This document shows, in pieces, positions 16,892 through 24,979 of a DNA stretch of 64,000 nucleotides. The first letter of the stretch is position 1; every line of letters starts with the position of its first letter. The notes under the pieces were generated by a model. It was not told where the DNA came from and ran no database searches. It saw nothing but the letters and a program-made list of their open reading frames with translations. Both the position numbers and the translations under genes were made by a program. Source of the stretch: JALCLA01 sp965653565 (GTDB lineage Bacteria > Pseudomonadota > Gammaproteobacteria > Xanthomonadales > Xanthomonadaceae); contig CBFHAI010000014.1 in NCBI GenBank assembly GCA_965653565.1, positions 1-64,000 on the forward strand, given 5' to 3'.

Positions 16892-17710
16892 ATGGATGCG
16901 CAGATGGATGCAAACCGGCCCCGCGGCTTCGTCCTGGTGACCGGCGCCTCGAGCGGCATCGGCGCGGCACTGGCGCGCGAATACGCGCGGCGCGGCCATC
17001 CGCTCGTGCTCACCGCCCGGCGGCGCGACAAACTCGACGAACTCGCACGCGAACTGCAATCGAAAGTGCATTGCCAGGTGATCGCCGCCGACTTGTCCGA
17101 CCCGGCCGCACCGCAGCAGCTCTACGACGAAACCGCACGCCGCGGCCTGGCCGTCGACGTGCTGGTGAACAACGCCGGCTACGGCCTGCCCGGCAGTTTC
17201 CTGTCGCAGCCGTGGCTGGAACACACGCGTTTTCTGCAAGTAATGGTGAACGCGGTGTGCGAACTGAGCTATCGCTTCCTGCCCGAAATGCAGAAGGCCC
17301 GGCGCGGCGGCATCATCAACGTGGCCTCGCTCGCCGGCCACGTGCCGGGCTCGGCCGGCCACACGCTTTATGCGGCCTCGAAGGCCTTCATGATCAAGTT
17401 CTCGCAGTCGCTCGCATTGGAGAACGTCACCACCGGCGTGAAAGTGAGCGCGCTGTGCCCGGGCTTCACGCTATCGGAATTCCACGACGTGACCGGCACC
17501 CGCGAACAGGTCTCGAAGATGCCGCCGTGGATGTGGATGAAGGCGGACGAAGTGGCGCGCGAAGGCATCGATGCCTTCGAACGCGGCGAAGTGGTGCACG
17601 TCACCGGCCGCGCGAACCGCGCGATCAAGGCGCTGACGAAGCTGATGCCGGACCGGATGGCGTTGCGGATGGTGCAGAAGCGGTCGAAGGATTTTCGTAA
17701 GGTCGATTAG
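16892..17710 (+). CDS. short-chain dehydrogenase/reductase (SDR family)
   Basis: NAD(P)-dependent oxidoreductase of unknown substrate. It is 272 aa from MDAQMDANRPRGFV, with a GAGGA ribosome site about 9 bp upstream; an ATG at 16850 lacks one. The cofactor motif is TGASSGIGAAL, then NNAGYG, the catalytic Ser region NVASLAGHVPGS, and YAASK. The last 14 codons and the stop form the left edge of a 191-bp tandem duplication, and R1 begins at the stop. It is divergent from tpiA. Confidence 0.9.
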   Translation: MDAQMDANRPRGFVLVTGASSGIGAALAREYARRGHPLVLTARRRDKLDELARELQSKVHCQVIAADLSDPAAPQQLYDETARRGLAVDVLVNNAGYGLPGSFLSQPWLEHTRFLQVMVNAVCELSYRFLPEMQKARRGGIINVASLAGHVPGSAGHTLYAASKAFMIKFSQSLALENVTTGVKVSALCPGFTLSEFHDVTGTREQVSKMPPWMWMKADEVAREGIDAFERGEVVHVTGRANRAIKALTKLMPDRMALRMVQKRSKDFRKVD

Positions 17711-17822
17711 GAGCAGGGGCTAGGGGCGAGTAGTGAGGGCGCCCGTTTGCAGTCTCATTGCACGCGCCGAAACTTTTCGTGCAACGCGCCCTAACCACTC
17801 GACCCTGCTCTATCCCCTGCCC
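17710..17822. repeat. R1 hairpin repeat, copy A
   Basis: Imperfect long inverted repeat: the left arm starts GAGCAGGGGCTAGGGGCGAG and reaches GAGGGCGC, and the right arm runs from GCGCCCTAACCACTCGACCC to TATCCCCTGC. It sits directly after the SDR stop, inside unit 1 of the tandem duplication. Confidence 0.85.
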
Positions 17823-17900
17823 TTAAATCAACTTGACCTCGCGCAATCCGCTCCAGCGGATGGTGAAGAAGCGGTCGAAGGATTTTCGTAAGGTCGATTA

Positions 17901-18013
17901 GGAGCAGGGGTTAGGGGTGAGTGGCGAGGGCGCCCGTTTGCAGTCTCATTGCACGCGCCGAAACTTTTCGTGCAACGCGCCCTAACCACTCGACCCTGCT
18001 CTATCCCCTGCCC
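17901..18013. repeat. R1 hairpin repeat, copy B
   Basis: Second copy inside unit 2 of the duplication, differing from copy A at a few positions (GGTTAGGGGTGAGTGGCGAG in the left arm). Its right end abuts the stop codon of the oxygenase gene. Confidence 0.85.
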
Positions 18014-18949
18014 TTAAATCAACTTGATCTCGCGCAACCGCTCCAGCAAATAATCGTGCGCCGAAATCGGCGTCGGGTAGCGGTTCGGGTTGTCCGGCGT
18101 GATGCACATCGGCAGCGTTTCGATCAGGTAATCCGGATTCGGGTGCAGGAAGAACGGCACCGAATAGCGCGGCTTGCGGGCGGCTTCGCCGGGCGGGTTC
18201 GTCACGCGGTGCGTGGTGGACGGGTACACGTGGTTGCTCAGGCGCTGCAACATGTCGCCGATGTTGACGACGATGGTGTCGGCGTCCGACGTGAAAGGCA
18301 CCCATTCGCCCTTCTGCGATTTGACTTCCAGGCCGGCGGCGCTGGCGCCGACCAGCAGCGTGATGAAATTGATGTCCTCGTGCGCGCCGGCGCGCACGTT
18401 CGGGATGTCGGGGGCGGTGATCGGCGGATAGTGGATCGGGCGCAGGATCGAGTTGCCGAAATTGGTCTTGTCGGCAAAGAAGTTCTCCGGCAATTCCAGG
18501 TGCAGCGCGAGCGCGGCCAGGACGCGCGAGCCGAGTTGGTCGAGCGCCTCGTACAGGCCGTAGCCGTAGTCGCGGAAACCCGGCACTTCGTCCGGCCACA
18601 GGTTGGGCTGCATCACGTCGGCGTACTTCGAACCCGGCGGCAGTTCGCGGCCGATGTGCCAGAACTCTTTCAGATCCGGATATTTCGAATCCTTCGCGGT
18701 TTCGATGCCGAACGGCGTGTAGCCGCGCGCGCCGCCCGAGCCGGGCACGTGGTACTTCATCTTGGTTTCCGGCGGCAGCGCGAAGAAGCGCTTGAAGGCG
18801 TCGTAGGCACCGTCGATCGCGGCCTGCGCGATGCCGTGGCCGCGGATGCCGCAGAAACCCCACTCGCGATACGCCGCGCCCAGTTCGGCGACGAACGCGT
18901 GGCGGTCGGTGTCGTAGCGGCGGATGTCGAGGGTCGGGATCTGGCTCAT
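18014..18949 (-). CDS. isopenicillin N synthase-like 2-oxoglutarate/Fe(II) oxygenase
   Basis: Non-haem iron oxygenase of the IPNS/ACC-oxidase fold; substrate unknown. The 311 aa protein has the DIOX_N-type N-terminus (IPTLDIRRYDTD, GFCGIRGHGI) and the catalytic core. The iron ligands fit HED in GAHEDINFITLL (about 189-191) and the distal His in STTHRVTNPP (about 244), with the co-substrate motif PRYSVPFF. It is convergent with the SDR gene. Its last 11 codons are part of the tandem duplication. Confidence 0.88.
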   Translation of the reverse strand: MSQIPTLDIRRYDTDRHAFVAELGAAYREWGFCGIRGHGIAQAAIDGAYDAFKRFFALPPETKMKYHVPGSGGARGYTPFGIETAKDSKYPDLKEFWHIGRELPPGSKYADVMQPNLWPDEVPGFRDYGYGLYEALDQLGSRVLAALALHLELPENFFADKTNFGNSILRPIHYPPITAPDIPNVRAGAHEDINFITLLVGASAAGLEVKSQKGEWVPFTSDADTIVVNIGDMLQRLSNHVYPSTTHRVTNPPGEAARKPRYSVPFFLHPNPDYLIETLPMCITPDNPNRYPTPISAHDYLLERLREIKLI

Positions 18950-19013
18950 GAGTGCGTCTTTCGGGGTCGGTTGTCAGGGCGAGTGGCGAGCTTAACCGCA
19001 GCGCCGCCGCGAA

Positions 19014-20351
19014 TCATGCGGCGGTGCGGACGACCTCGGAGAGCCGGTCGAGCACGGCTTGCATCAGGTCGGCGTCGTCGGCTTCGACGGTGACGCGCAC
19101 CACCGGCTCGGTGCCGGAGGCGCGCACGAAGGCGCGGCCGCGGCCGTGCAGCGCCTGCTGCGCGCGTTCGAGCTCGTCGCGCACGGCATCGGTTTCATGC
19201 GGCCTGGCGCCGGGCGCGACGCGCAGGTTGGCGGTGCGCTGGGCGACCTTCTGCAGCCCGCCCAACAGGCTGCGCAATTCGACACCGCGGCGGCGCACCA
19301 CTTCGAGCACCTGCAGCGCGCTGACGATGCCGTCGCCGGTGGTGGCGCGATCCAGGCACAACAGATGGCCGGAGGTTTCGCCGCCGAGCACGCCGTCGCC
19401 TTCGATCAATTTCTGGTGCACGTAGCGATCGCCGACCTTGGCGCGCAGGAAGGTGATGCCGCGCTCGCCGAAGGCTTTTTCCAGGCCGTAATTGGTCATC
19501 AGGGTGCCGACCACCGGACCGCGCAGACGCTTGCTGGCCTGCCAGTCGAGCGCGAGCAGATACAGCAGGTCGTCGCCATCGAGCGGTTGGCCGGCGCGAT
19601 CGACCATCTGCAGACGATCGCCGTCGCCATCGAAAGCGATGCCGAGGTCGGCACCGGTGAGCAGCACATGCCGGCGCAGCGCATCGATGTGCGTGGAGCC
19701 GACGTCGCGATTGATGTTCAGGCCGTCCGGCTCGATGCCGATCGCCGAGACTTCCGCGCCGAGTTCCTCGAACAGCCGCGGTGCGATCTGATAAGTCGCG
19801 CCGTGCGCGCAGTCGAGCGCGATCTTCATGCCGCGCAGATCGAAATCGTCGGGCAAGGTCGACTTGCAGAATTCGGCGTAGCGCGAGCGCGCATCGTCGA
19901 TGCGCGCGGCCTTGCCGAGCTCTTCCGAGGCCACCGTGCCGAACGGGCGATCGAGTTCGGCTTCGATCGCAAGCTCGGTGTCGTCGTCGAGTTTTTCGCC
20001 CTGCGCCGAGAAGAACTTGATGCCGTTGTCGTAATGCGGATTGTGCGAGGCGCTGATCACGATGCCGGCATCGGCGCGCAACGAACGGGTCAGATACGCC
20101 ACGCCCGGCGTCGGCATCGGACCGAGCATCTTGACGTTGGCGCCGGCGGCCACCAGCCCGGCTTCGAGTGCCGCCTCGAACATATAGCCCGAGATGCGCG
20201 TGTCCTTGCCGATGACGACGGTGGCGTGGCCTTCGCGCGCCAGGGCGCGGCCGGCGGCCCAGCCCAGCTTGAGCACGAAATCGGCGGAAATCGGGCCTTC
20301 GCCGACGCGGCCGCGGATGCCGTCAGTGCCGAAATATTTGCGCGAACTCAT
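19014..20351 (-). CDS. glmM: phosphoglucosamine mutase
   Basis: Converts glucosamine 6-phosphate to glucosamine 1-phosphate for peptidoglycan and LPS precursors. The 445 aa protein starts MSSRKYFGTDGIRGRVGEGPI, the GlmM signature. It has the phosphoserine loop GIVISASHNPHYDNGIK (Ser near 102), the metal loop DGDGDR, the sugar loop GETSGH, and RASGTEPVVRV near the C-terminus. The start is 19 bp after accD, so it may be co-transcribed. Confidence 0.97.
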   Translation of the reverse strand: MSSRKYFGTDGIRGRVGEGPISADFVLKLGWAAGRALAREGHATVVIGKDTRISGYMFEAALEAGLVAAGANVKMLGPMPTPGVAYLTRSLRADAGIVISASHNPHYDNGIKFFSAQGEKLDDDTELAIEAELDRPFGTVASEELGKAARIDDARSRYAEFCKSTLPDDFDLRGMKIALDCAHGATYQIAPRLFEELGAEVSAIGIEPDGLNINRDVGSTHIDALRRHVLLTGADLGIAFDGDGDRLQMVDRAGQPLDGDDLLYLLALDWQASKRLRGPVVGTLMTNYGLEKAFGERGITFLRAKVGDRYVHQKLIEGDGVLGGETSGHLLCLDRATTGDGIVSALQVLEVVRRRGVELRSLLGGLQKVAQRTANLRVAPGARPHETDAVRDELERAQQALHGRGRAFVRASGTEPVVRVTVEADDADLMQAVLDRLSEVVRTAA

Positions 20352-20370
20352 GCCTGCCCTGCGTTGCGCG

Positions 20371-21252
20371 TCATGCGGCGGGTGCGTCGGCGGCCGGCTG
20401 CGGCGCGCGCATCATCAGCGCCAGCAGCGCAGCGAGACGATCGCGCAGTTCGCGGCGATCGATGATCAGGTCCACCGCGCCGTGATCGCGCAGGAATTCG
20501 CTGCGCTGGAAGCCTTCCGGCAGCGTTTCGCGCACCGTTTGTTCGATCACGCGCGGGCCGGCGAAACCGATCAGCGCGAACGGTTCGGCGACGTTGATGT
20601 CGCCCAGCATGCCCAGGCTGGCCGAGACGCCGCCGGTGGTCGGATGCGTCAGCACCGAGATGTACGGCAATCCTGCGGCGCGCATGCGGCCGAGCGCGGC
20701 GGAGGTTTTCGCCATCTGCATCAGCGAGAACAGGCCTTCCTGCATGCGTGCGCCCCCCGTGGCGGCGAAGCACACCAGCGGGCAGCGTTTTTCCAGCGAA
20801 TGTTCGGCCGCACGCGCGAATTTCTCGCCGACCACCGAACCCATCGAGCCGCCCATGTAGCGGAATTCGAAGGCGCAGGCGGTGACCGGGCGGCCCTTGA
20901 GCGCGCCGTGCATCGAGATCAGCGCGTCTTTTTCGCCGGTCTGTTTCTGCGAAGCCTTGATGCGATCGATGTATTTTTTCGAGTCGCGGAATTTCAGCGC
21001 GTCGACCGGTTCGAGGCTGGCGTCGAGTTCCACCGTGCTGCCGGCGTCGAAGAAATGCTGCAGGCGCAGGCGGGCCGGAATCGGCATGTGATAGCCGCAT
21101 TTCGGACACACATCGAGGTTACGCTCCATCTCCGGGCGGTACAGCACCGCCGCGCAGCTTTCGCATTTTTCCCACAGGCCCTCGGGCACCTGGCGCTTGC
21201 TGCCGCCTTCGGTGCGGATGCGCGCGGGCATCAGCTTGGTGAGCCAGCTCAT
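20371..21252 (-). CDS. accD: acetyl-CoA carboxylase carboxyltransferase subunit beta
   Basis: Beta subunit of the carboxyltransferase that makes malonyl-CoA for fatty acid synthesis. It is 293 aa from MSWLTKLMPARI at 21252. The N-terminal four-Cys zinc ribbon, CESC then CPKC at about 30-52, is followed by the crotonase-like domain with GGARMQEG and HPTTGGVSASLGMLGD. It lies downstream of trpA after a 123-bp gap, the accD-after-trp arrangement known in other gammaproteobacteria. Confidence 0.97.
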   Translation of the reverse strand: MSWLTKLMPARIRTEGGSKRQVPEGLWEKCESCAAVLYRPEMERNLDVCPKCGYHMPIPARLRLQHFFDAGSTVELDASLEPVDALKFRDSKKYIDRIKASQKQTGEKDALISMHGALKGRPVTACAFEFRYMGGSMGSVVGEKFARAAEHSLEKRCPLVCFAATGGARMQEGLFSLMQMAKTSAALGRMRAAGLPYISVLTHPTTGGVSASLGMLGDINVAEPFALIGFAGPRVIEQTVRETLPEGFQRSEFLRDHGAVDLIIDRRELRDRLAALLALMMRAPQPAADAPAA

Positions 21253-21375
21253 CGGTGCAGTCCGCGCGGCTTCGGACGGGGATCGGGATTTTTCATCGGG
21301 GACGGTGCGTGAAGGCCGGCCTTGTAGTGTATCGCGTCGGCCGCCGCCGGCCATCCGCCCCGGCCACCCCGCCGG

Positions 21376-22200
21376 CTAGCGGTGGCGGTCGAGGGCGGCC
21401 CGGATCGGCGCCAGGAAGGCCTCGGCGCGGCCTGCGGCCTCGTCGGCATCGGCGGCATCCGACAAGGTCTGCACCAGGGCGCTGCCGATCACCACGGCAT
21501 CGGCGAACGCCGCCACGCTGCGCGCCGATTCGGCATCGCGCACACCGAAACCGACGGCCACCGGCGTCGCGCTGCTGCGGCGGATCGCCGCGACGCGCTC
21601 GCCGAGCGCACCGACTTCCAGCCCGGCCGCGCCAGTGACCCCGGCGAACGACACGTAGTACAGATAACCGCGCGTGCCGCGCAGCAATTCGACGACCCGG
21701 GCATCGTCGCTGGTCGGTGCCGCGAGCAGGATCTGATGCAACCCGCGCGCTTCGAGCGCGGCACGCACCGGCGCGGCTTCTTCCGGCGGACAGTCGACCA
21801 GCAGCACGCCGTCGACGCCGGCGGCGGCCGCGTCGCCGGCGAAACGATCGAGCCCGTACAACTCGACCGGGTTGAGATAGCCCATCAGCACCAGCGGCGT
21901 GGCCGTATCGGTGCGGCGGAATTCGGCGGCATCGGCCAGCACGCGGCGCAGGCCGACCTTGCGTACCAGCGCGCGTTCGCTCGACAGCTGGATCACCGGG
22001 CCGTCGGCCATCGGATCGGAGAACGGCACGCCCAGCTCGATGACGTCGGCACCGGCGCGCACCAGCGCGTGCATCACCGGCACCGTCGCTTCGAGCGACG
22101 GATCGCCGGCGGTGATGAACGGAATGAGCCCGGCGCGATTCTTCGCACGCAGTCCGGCGAAGCGTGCGTCGATGCGATTGGTCGTGGCGGACGTGTTCAA
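21376..22200 (-). CDS. trpA: tryptophan synthase alpha chain
   Basis: Cleaves indole-3-glycerol phosphate and channels indole to TrpB. The 274 aa TIM barrel has GLIPFITAGDPS, the catalytic Glu in DVIELGVPFSDPMADGPVIQ and the Asp in GVDGVLLVDCPPEE. The phosphate site is VAVGFGVRDAE and VVIGSALV. Its ATG overlaps the trpB stop (ATGA). Confidence 0.97.
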   Translation of the reverse strand: MNTSATTNRIDARFAGLRAKNRAGLIPFITAGDPSLEATVPVMHALVRAGADVIELGVPFSDPMADGPVIQLSSERALVRKVGLRRVLADAAEFRRTDTATPLVLMGYLNPVELYGLDRFAGDAAAAGVDGVLLVDCPPEEAAPVRAALEARGLHQILLAAPTSDDARVVELLRGTRGYLYYVSFAGVTGAAGLEVGALGERVAAIRRSSATPVAVGFGVRDAESARSVAAFADAVVIGSALVQTLSDAADADEAAGRAEAFLAPIRAALDRHR

Positions 22201-23432
22201 AGCGTGATTCCTTCGCGCTTGGCGATCGTGTGCACGTCCTTGTCGCCACGGCCGGACAGATTCGCCAGGATCAATTTATCTTTCGGCAGATCGCGCGCCA
22301 GCTTGATCGCCTGCGCGATCGCATGCGACGACTCGAGCGCAGCGAGGATGCCTTCGGTGCGCGCCAAAAGATGAAACGCTTCCAGCGCTTCGTCGTCGGT
22401 GACGCCGACGTATTTCGCGCGGTTCGTATCCTTGAGCCACGCGTGTTCGGGCCCGACACCCGGATAATCGAGCCCCGCCGACACCGAATGTGTCTCGATG
22501 ATCTGGCCGTCGTCGTCGCACAGCAGATAGGTGCGATTGCCGTGCAGCACGCCGGGGCGTCCGGCTGCGAGCGACGCCGCGTGCAGCCCGCTTTCGAGCC
22601 CATGGCCGGCGGCTTCCGCGCCCCAGATCGCGACGTCGCGATCGTTGAGGAAAGCATGGAACAAACCGATCGCATTCGAGCCGCCGCCGACGCAGGCGAC
22701 CAGCGCGTCGGGCAGCCGCTGGTACTGCGCCAGCATCTGCGCGCGCGCTTCGCGTCCGACCACGGCGTTGAAATCGCGCACCATCATCGGATACGGATGC
22801 GGCCCGGCCACGGTGCCGATGATGTAGAAGGTGTTTTCGACGTTGCTGACCCAGTCGCGCATCGCTTCGTTGAGCGCATCCTTCAATGTCTTCGAACCGC
22901 TGGTCACCGGCACCACGCGCGCGCCGAGCAGCTTCATGCGGAACACGTTGATGGCCTGGCGCTCGATGTCGGTGGCGCCCATGTAGACCACGCATTCCAG
23001 GCCCAGGCGCGCCGCTACGGTCGCGCTCGCGACGCCGTGCTGGCCGGCGCCGGTCTCCGCGATGATGCGGGTCTTGCCCATCCGCCTGGCGAGCATCGCC
23101 TGGCCGATGGTGTTGTTGATCTTGTGCGCGCCGGTGTGGTTCAGATCTTCGCGCTTGAGCAGGATCTGCGCGCCGCCGATCTTGGCCGACAAGCCTTGCG
23201 CGTGATAGATCGGGCTCGGCCGGCCGACGTAGTTTTTCAGGTCGGCGTCGAGTTCGGCGATGAATTGCGGATCGACGCGATAGCGCGCGTAGGCCTCGGT
23301 CAGCTCCTTCAGCGGACGCATCAGGGTTTCGGCGACGAAACTGCCGCCGTACGGGCCGAAATGGCCGCGCGCGTCGGGATAGTCGAAGTAGTTCTTCACG
23401 TCGGGAAATTCGCTGCGGTCGGTCATGGTCAT
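22197..23432 (-). CDS. trpB: tryptophan synthase beta chain
   Basis: PLP enzyme that condenses indole with serine. It is 411 aa from the ATG at 23432; the alternative ATG at 23426 removes two residues. Conserved features are PYGGSFVAETLM, the PLP Lys in HTGAHKINNTIGQ, and the phosphate-binding loop CVGGGSNAIG. It sits 4 bp after trpF and overlaps trpA, so trpFBA reads as one coupled unit. Confidence 0.97.
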   Translation of the reverse strand: MTMTDRSEFPDVKNYFDYPDARGHFGPYGGSFVAETLMRPLKELTEAYARYRVDPQFIAELDADLKNYVGRPSPIYHAQGLSAKIGGAQILLKREDLNHTGAHKINNTIGQAMLARRMGKTRIIAETGAGQHGVASATVAARLGLECVVYMGATDIERQAINVFRMKLLGARVVPVTSGSKTLKDALNEAMRDWVSNVENTFYIIGTVAGPHPYPMMVRDFNAVVGREARAQMLAQYQRLPDALVACVGGGSNAIGLFHAFLNDRDVAIWGAEAAGHGLESGLHAASLAAGRPGVLHGNRTYLLCDDDGQIIETHSVSAGLDYPGVGPEHAWLKDTNRAKYVGVTDDEALEAFHLLARTEGILAALESSHAIAQAIKLARDLPKDKLILANLSGRGDKDVHTIAKREGITL

Positions 23433-23436
23433 TCCA

Positions 23437-24066
23437 TCAATCGCTGTCGTCGGCGCGGCGCACTTCGGCGACGAATCGCCGCATGCGCTGCGCATCCTTG
23501 ATGCCGGGCTCAGATTCGATGCCGCTGGAAACATCGACCGCGTACGGCCGCACCGTGCGCACGGCGTCGTACACGTTGTCGGGCGTGAGGCCGCCGGCCA
23601 GCAGCAGCGGGCGCGTGACATCGCGCGGAATCTTGCTCCAATCGAAACGCCGGCCGCTGCCGCCCGCTTCGCCCGCAGCGTGGCTGTCGAGCACGAAACC
23701 GGCGGCCTGCGCGTAACGCGCGGCGTAATCGGCGGTATCGACGGCCGCGCCCATCGGCACCGCCTTCAGATACGGCAGGCCGAAGGCGGCGCAATCCTGC
23801 GGCGTTTCCTCGCCGTGGAATTGCAGCAGCGTGGGTTTGACGATCTGCACGAGGGTCTGGATTTCGGCGATCGCGTTGTCCATGAACAGCGCGACGGCTG
23901 CAACGAACGGCGGTAGTTGCGAGCGCAGCGCACGCGCCTGCGACGGATCGAGCCGGCGCGGGCTGCGCGCCGCGAAAATCAATCCGACCGCGTCGACGCC
24001 GAGGTCGCAGGCCAGCCGCAGGTCTTCGGCGCGCGTCATGCCGCAGAACTTGATGCGCGTCCTCAC
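23437..24066 (-). CDS. trpF: N-(5'-phosphoribosyl)anthranilate isomerase
   Basis: Third step of tryptophan synthesis, an Amadori rearrangement. It is 209 aa from the GTG at 24064-24066, which overlaps the truA stop as GTGA. The catalytic Cys is in RIKFCGMTRAED and the catalytic Asp in VDVSSGIESEPGIKD. LLQFHGEETPQDC and LLLAGGLTPDNV mark the TIM barrel strands. Upstream in-frame starts would read through truA. Confidence 0.95.
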   Translation of the reverse strand: MRTRIKFCGMTRAEDLRLACDLGVDAVGLIFAARSPRRLDPSQARALRSQLPPFVAAVALFMDNAIAEIQTLVQIVKPTLLQFHGEETPQDCAAFGLPYLKAVPMGAAVDTADYAARYAQAAGFVLDSHAAGEAGGSGRRFDWSKIPRDVTRPLLLAGGLTPDNVYDAVRTVRPYAVDVSSGIESEPGIKDAQRMRRFVAEVRRADDSD

Positions 24067-24830
24067 AGCGTCACCTCGGCCGGCAACTTCCACTCGGCCG
24101 GATAGCGCGGGCCGAGGAAAACCAGCCCCGCGGCCGGCGCCGTCGGACCGGCGAGATTGCGGTCGCGCCGGTCGAGGATTTCGCGCGGCCAGCCGATCGG
24201 TTTTTCGCCGCGGCCGACCGGGATCAAGGTGCCGACGAGGTTGCGCACCATGTGATGCAAAAACGCATTGGCCTGCACCTCGATCACGATTTCGTCGCCT
24301 TCGCGGCGGATGTCGAGCGCCTGCAGATCGCGCACCGGATTGGGCGCCTGGCATTGCGAGGTGCGGAAGGCACTGAAATCGTGTTCGCCGAGCAGCTGCC
24401 GGGCCGCGGCGTGCATCGCGGCGGCATCGAGCGGTTGACGTTCCCAGGCGACGAAGCGCGCTTCGAGCGCGGGGCGGATGCGGCGGTTGAGCAGGCGGTA
24501 GCGATAGCGTCGCGCGCGCGCCGCGAAGCGCGCATGAAATCCGCCGTCCACCTCCTGCGCCCACACCACCGCCACGCTCGGCGGCAGCCGCGAATTGGCG
24601 CCCATCGCCCAGGCATACGGCGAGCGCACCGATCCGCTGTCGAAATGCACCACCTGCAGCGTCGCGTGCACGCCGGCATCGGTGCGGCCGGCGCAGGCCA
24701 CTTCGACGCGGTGATCGGCGACGAACGACAGCGCCTGTTCGAGCACGCCCTGCACCGTGCGGCCTTCGAGCAGGCGTTGCCAGCCGAGGAAGTCGGTGCC
24801 GTCATATTCGATGCCGAGGGCGTAGCGCAT
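24063..24830 (-). CDS. truA: tRNA pseudouridine(38-40) synthase
   Basis: Modifies U38-U40 in the anticodon arm of tRNAs. It is 255 aa from MRYALGIEYDGTDFLGWQ at 24830, with the catalytic Asp in CAGRTDAGVHATLQVVHF (about D52). The C-terminal NAFLHHMVRNLVGTL motif is present. It lies downstream of fimV behind a strong terminator and is coupled to trpF. Confidence 0.96.
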   Translation of the reverse strand: MRYALGIEYDGTDFLGWQRLLEGRTVQGVLEQALSFVADHRVEVACAGRTDAGVHATLQVVHFDSGSVRSPYAWAMGANSRLPPSVAVVWAQEVDGGFHARFAARARRYRYRLLNRRIRPALEARFVAWERQPLDAAAMHAAARQLLGEHDFSAFRTSQCQAPNPVRDLQALDIRREGDEIVIEVQANAFLHHMVRNLVGTLIPVGRGEKPIGWPREILDRRDRNLAGPTAPAAGLVFLGPRYPAEWKLPAEVTL

Positions 24831-24896
24831 GGGAGATCGGGCGGGTGTCGAACGGTGGCGATGCAACGGTGGCGAAGGCCGGCATCCGCACCTTCG

Positions 24897-24925
24897 CAGC
24901 CCCAGCCATTTTTCGGCGGGGCTGC
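24897..24925. repeat. hairpin between fimV and truA
   Basis: GCAGCCCAGCC pairs with GGCGGGGCTGC as an 11-bp stem with one mismatch and a loop of seven (ATTTTTC). It lies just after the fimV terminator on the minus strand. It could act as a second terminator or as a structured truA leader. Confidence 0.55.
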
Positions 24926-24930
24926 AAATG

Positions 24931-24959
24931 AAAAGGGCCGGAAGCTCGCTTCCGGCCCT
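24931..24959 (-). terminator. intrinsic terminator downstream of fimV
   Basis: A perfect 12-bp stem (AGGGCCGGAAGC / GCTTCCGGCCCT) with a minimal loop, followed on the minus strand by TTTTCATTT. It begins about 20 bp after the fimV stop, so fimV probably forms its own transcript and truA-trpFBA needs read-through or its own promoter. Confidence 0.9.
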
Positions 24960-24979
24960 CGCGAATGCTGCAGTGCAGC

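Larger units (their letters stand above)
17665..18047. repeat. 191-bp tandem duplication spanning two convergent gene ends
   Basis: Unit 1 (17665-17857) and unit 2 (17856-18047) are almost identical: a handful of substitutions and one 1-bp indel. Each unit contains the SDR 3' end through its stop, an R1 hairpin element, and the 3' end of the oxygenase gene including its stop. Only the SDR end in unit 1 and the oxygenase end in unit 2 belong to full genes; the other two are orphan tails. This also accounts for the 303 bp between the two genes. Confidence 0.93.
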
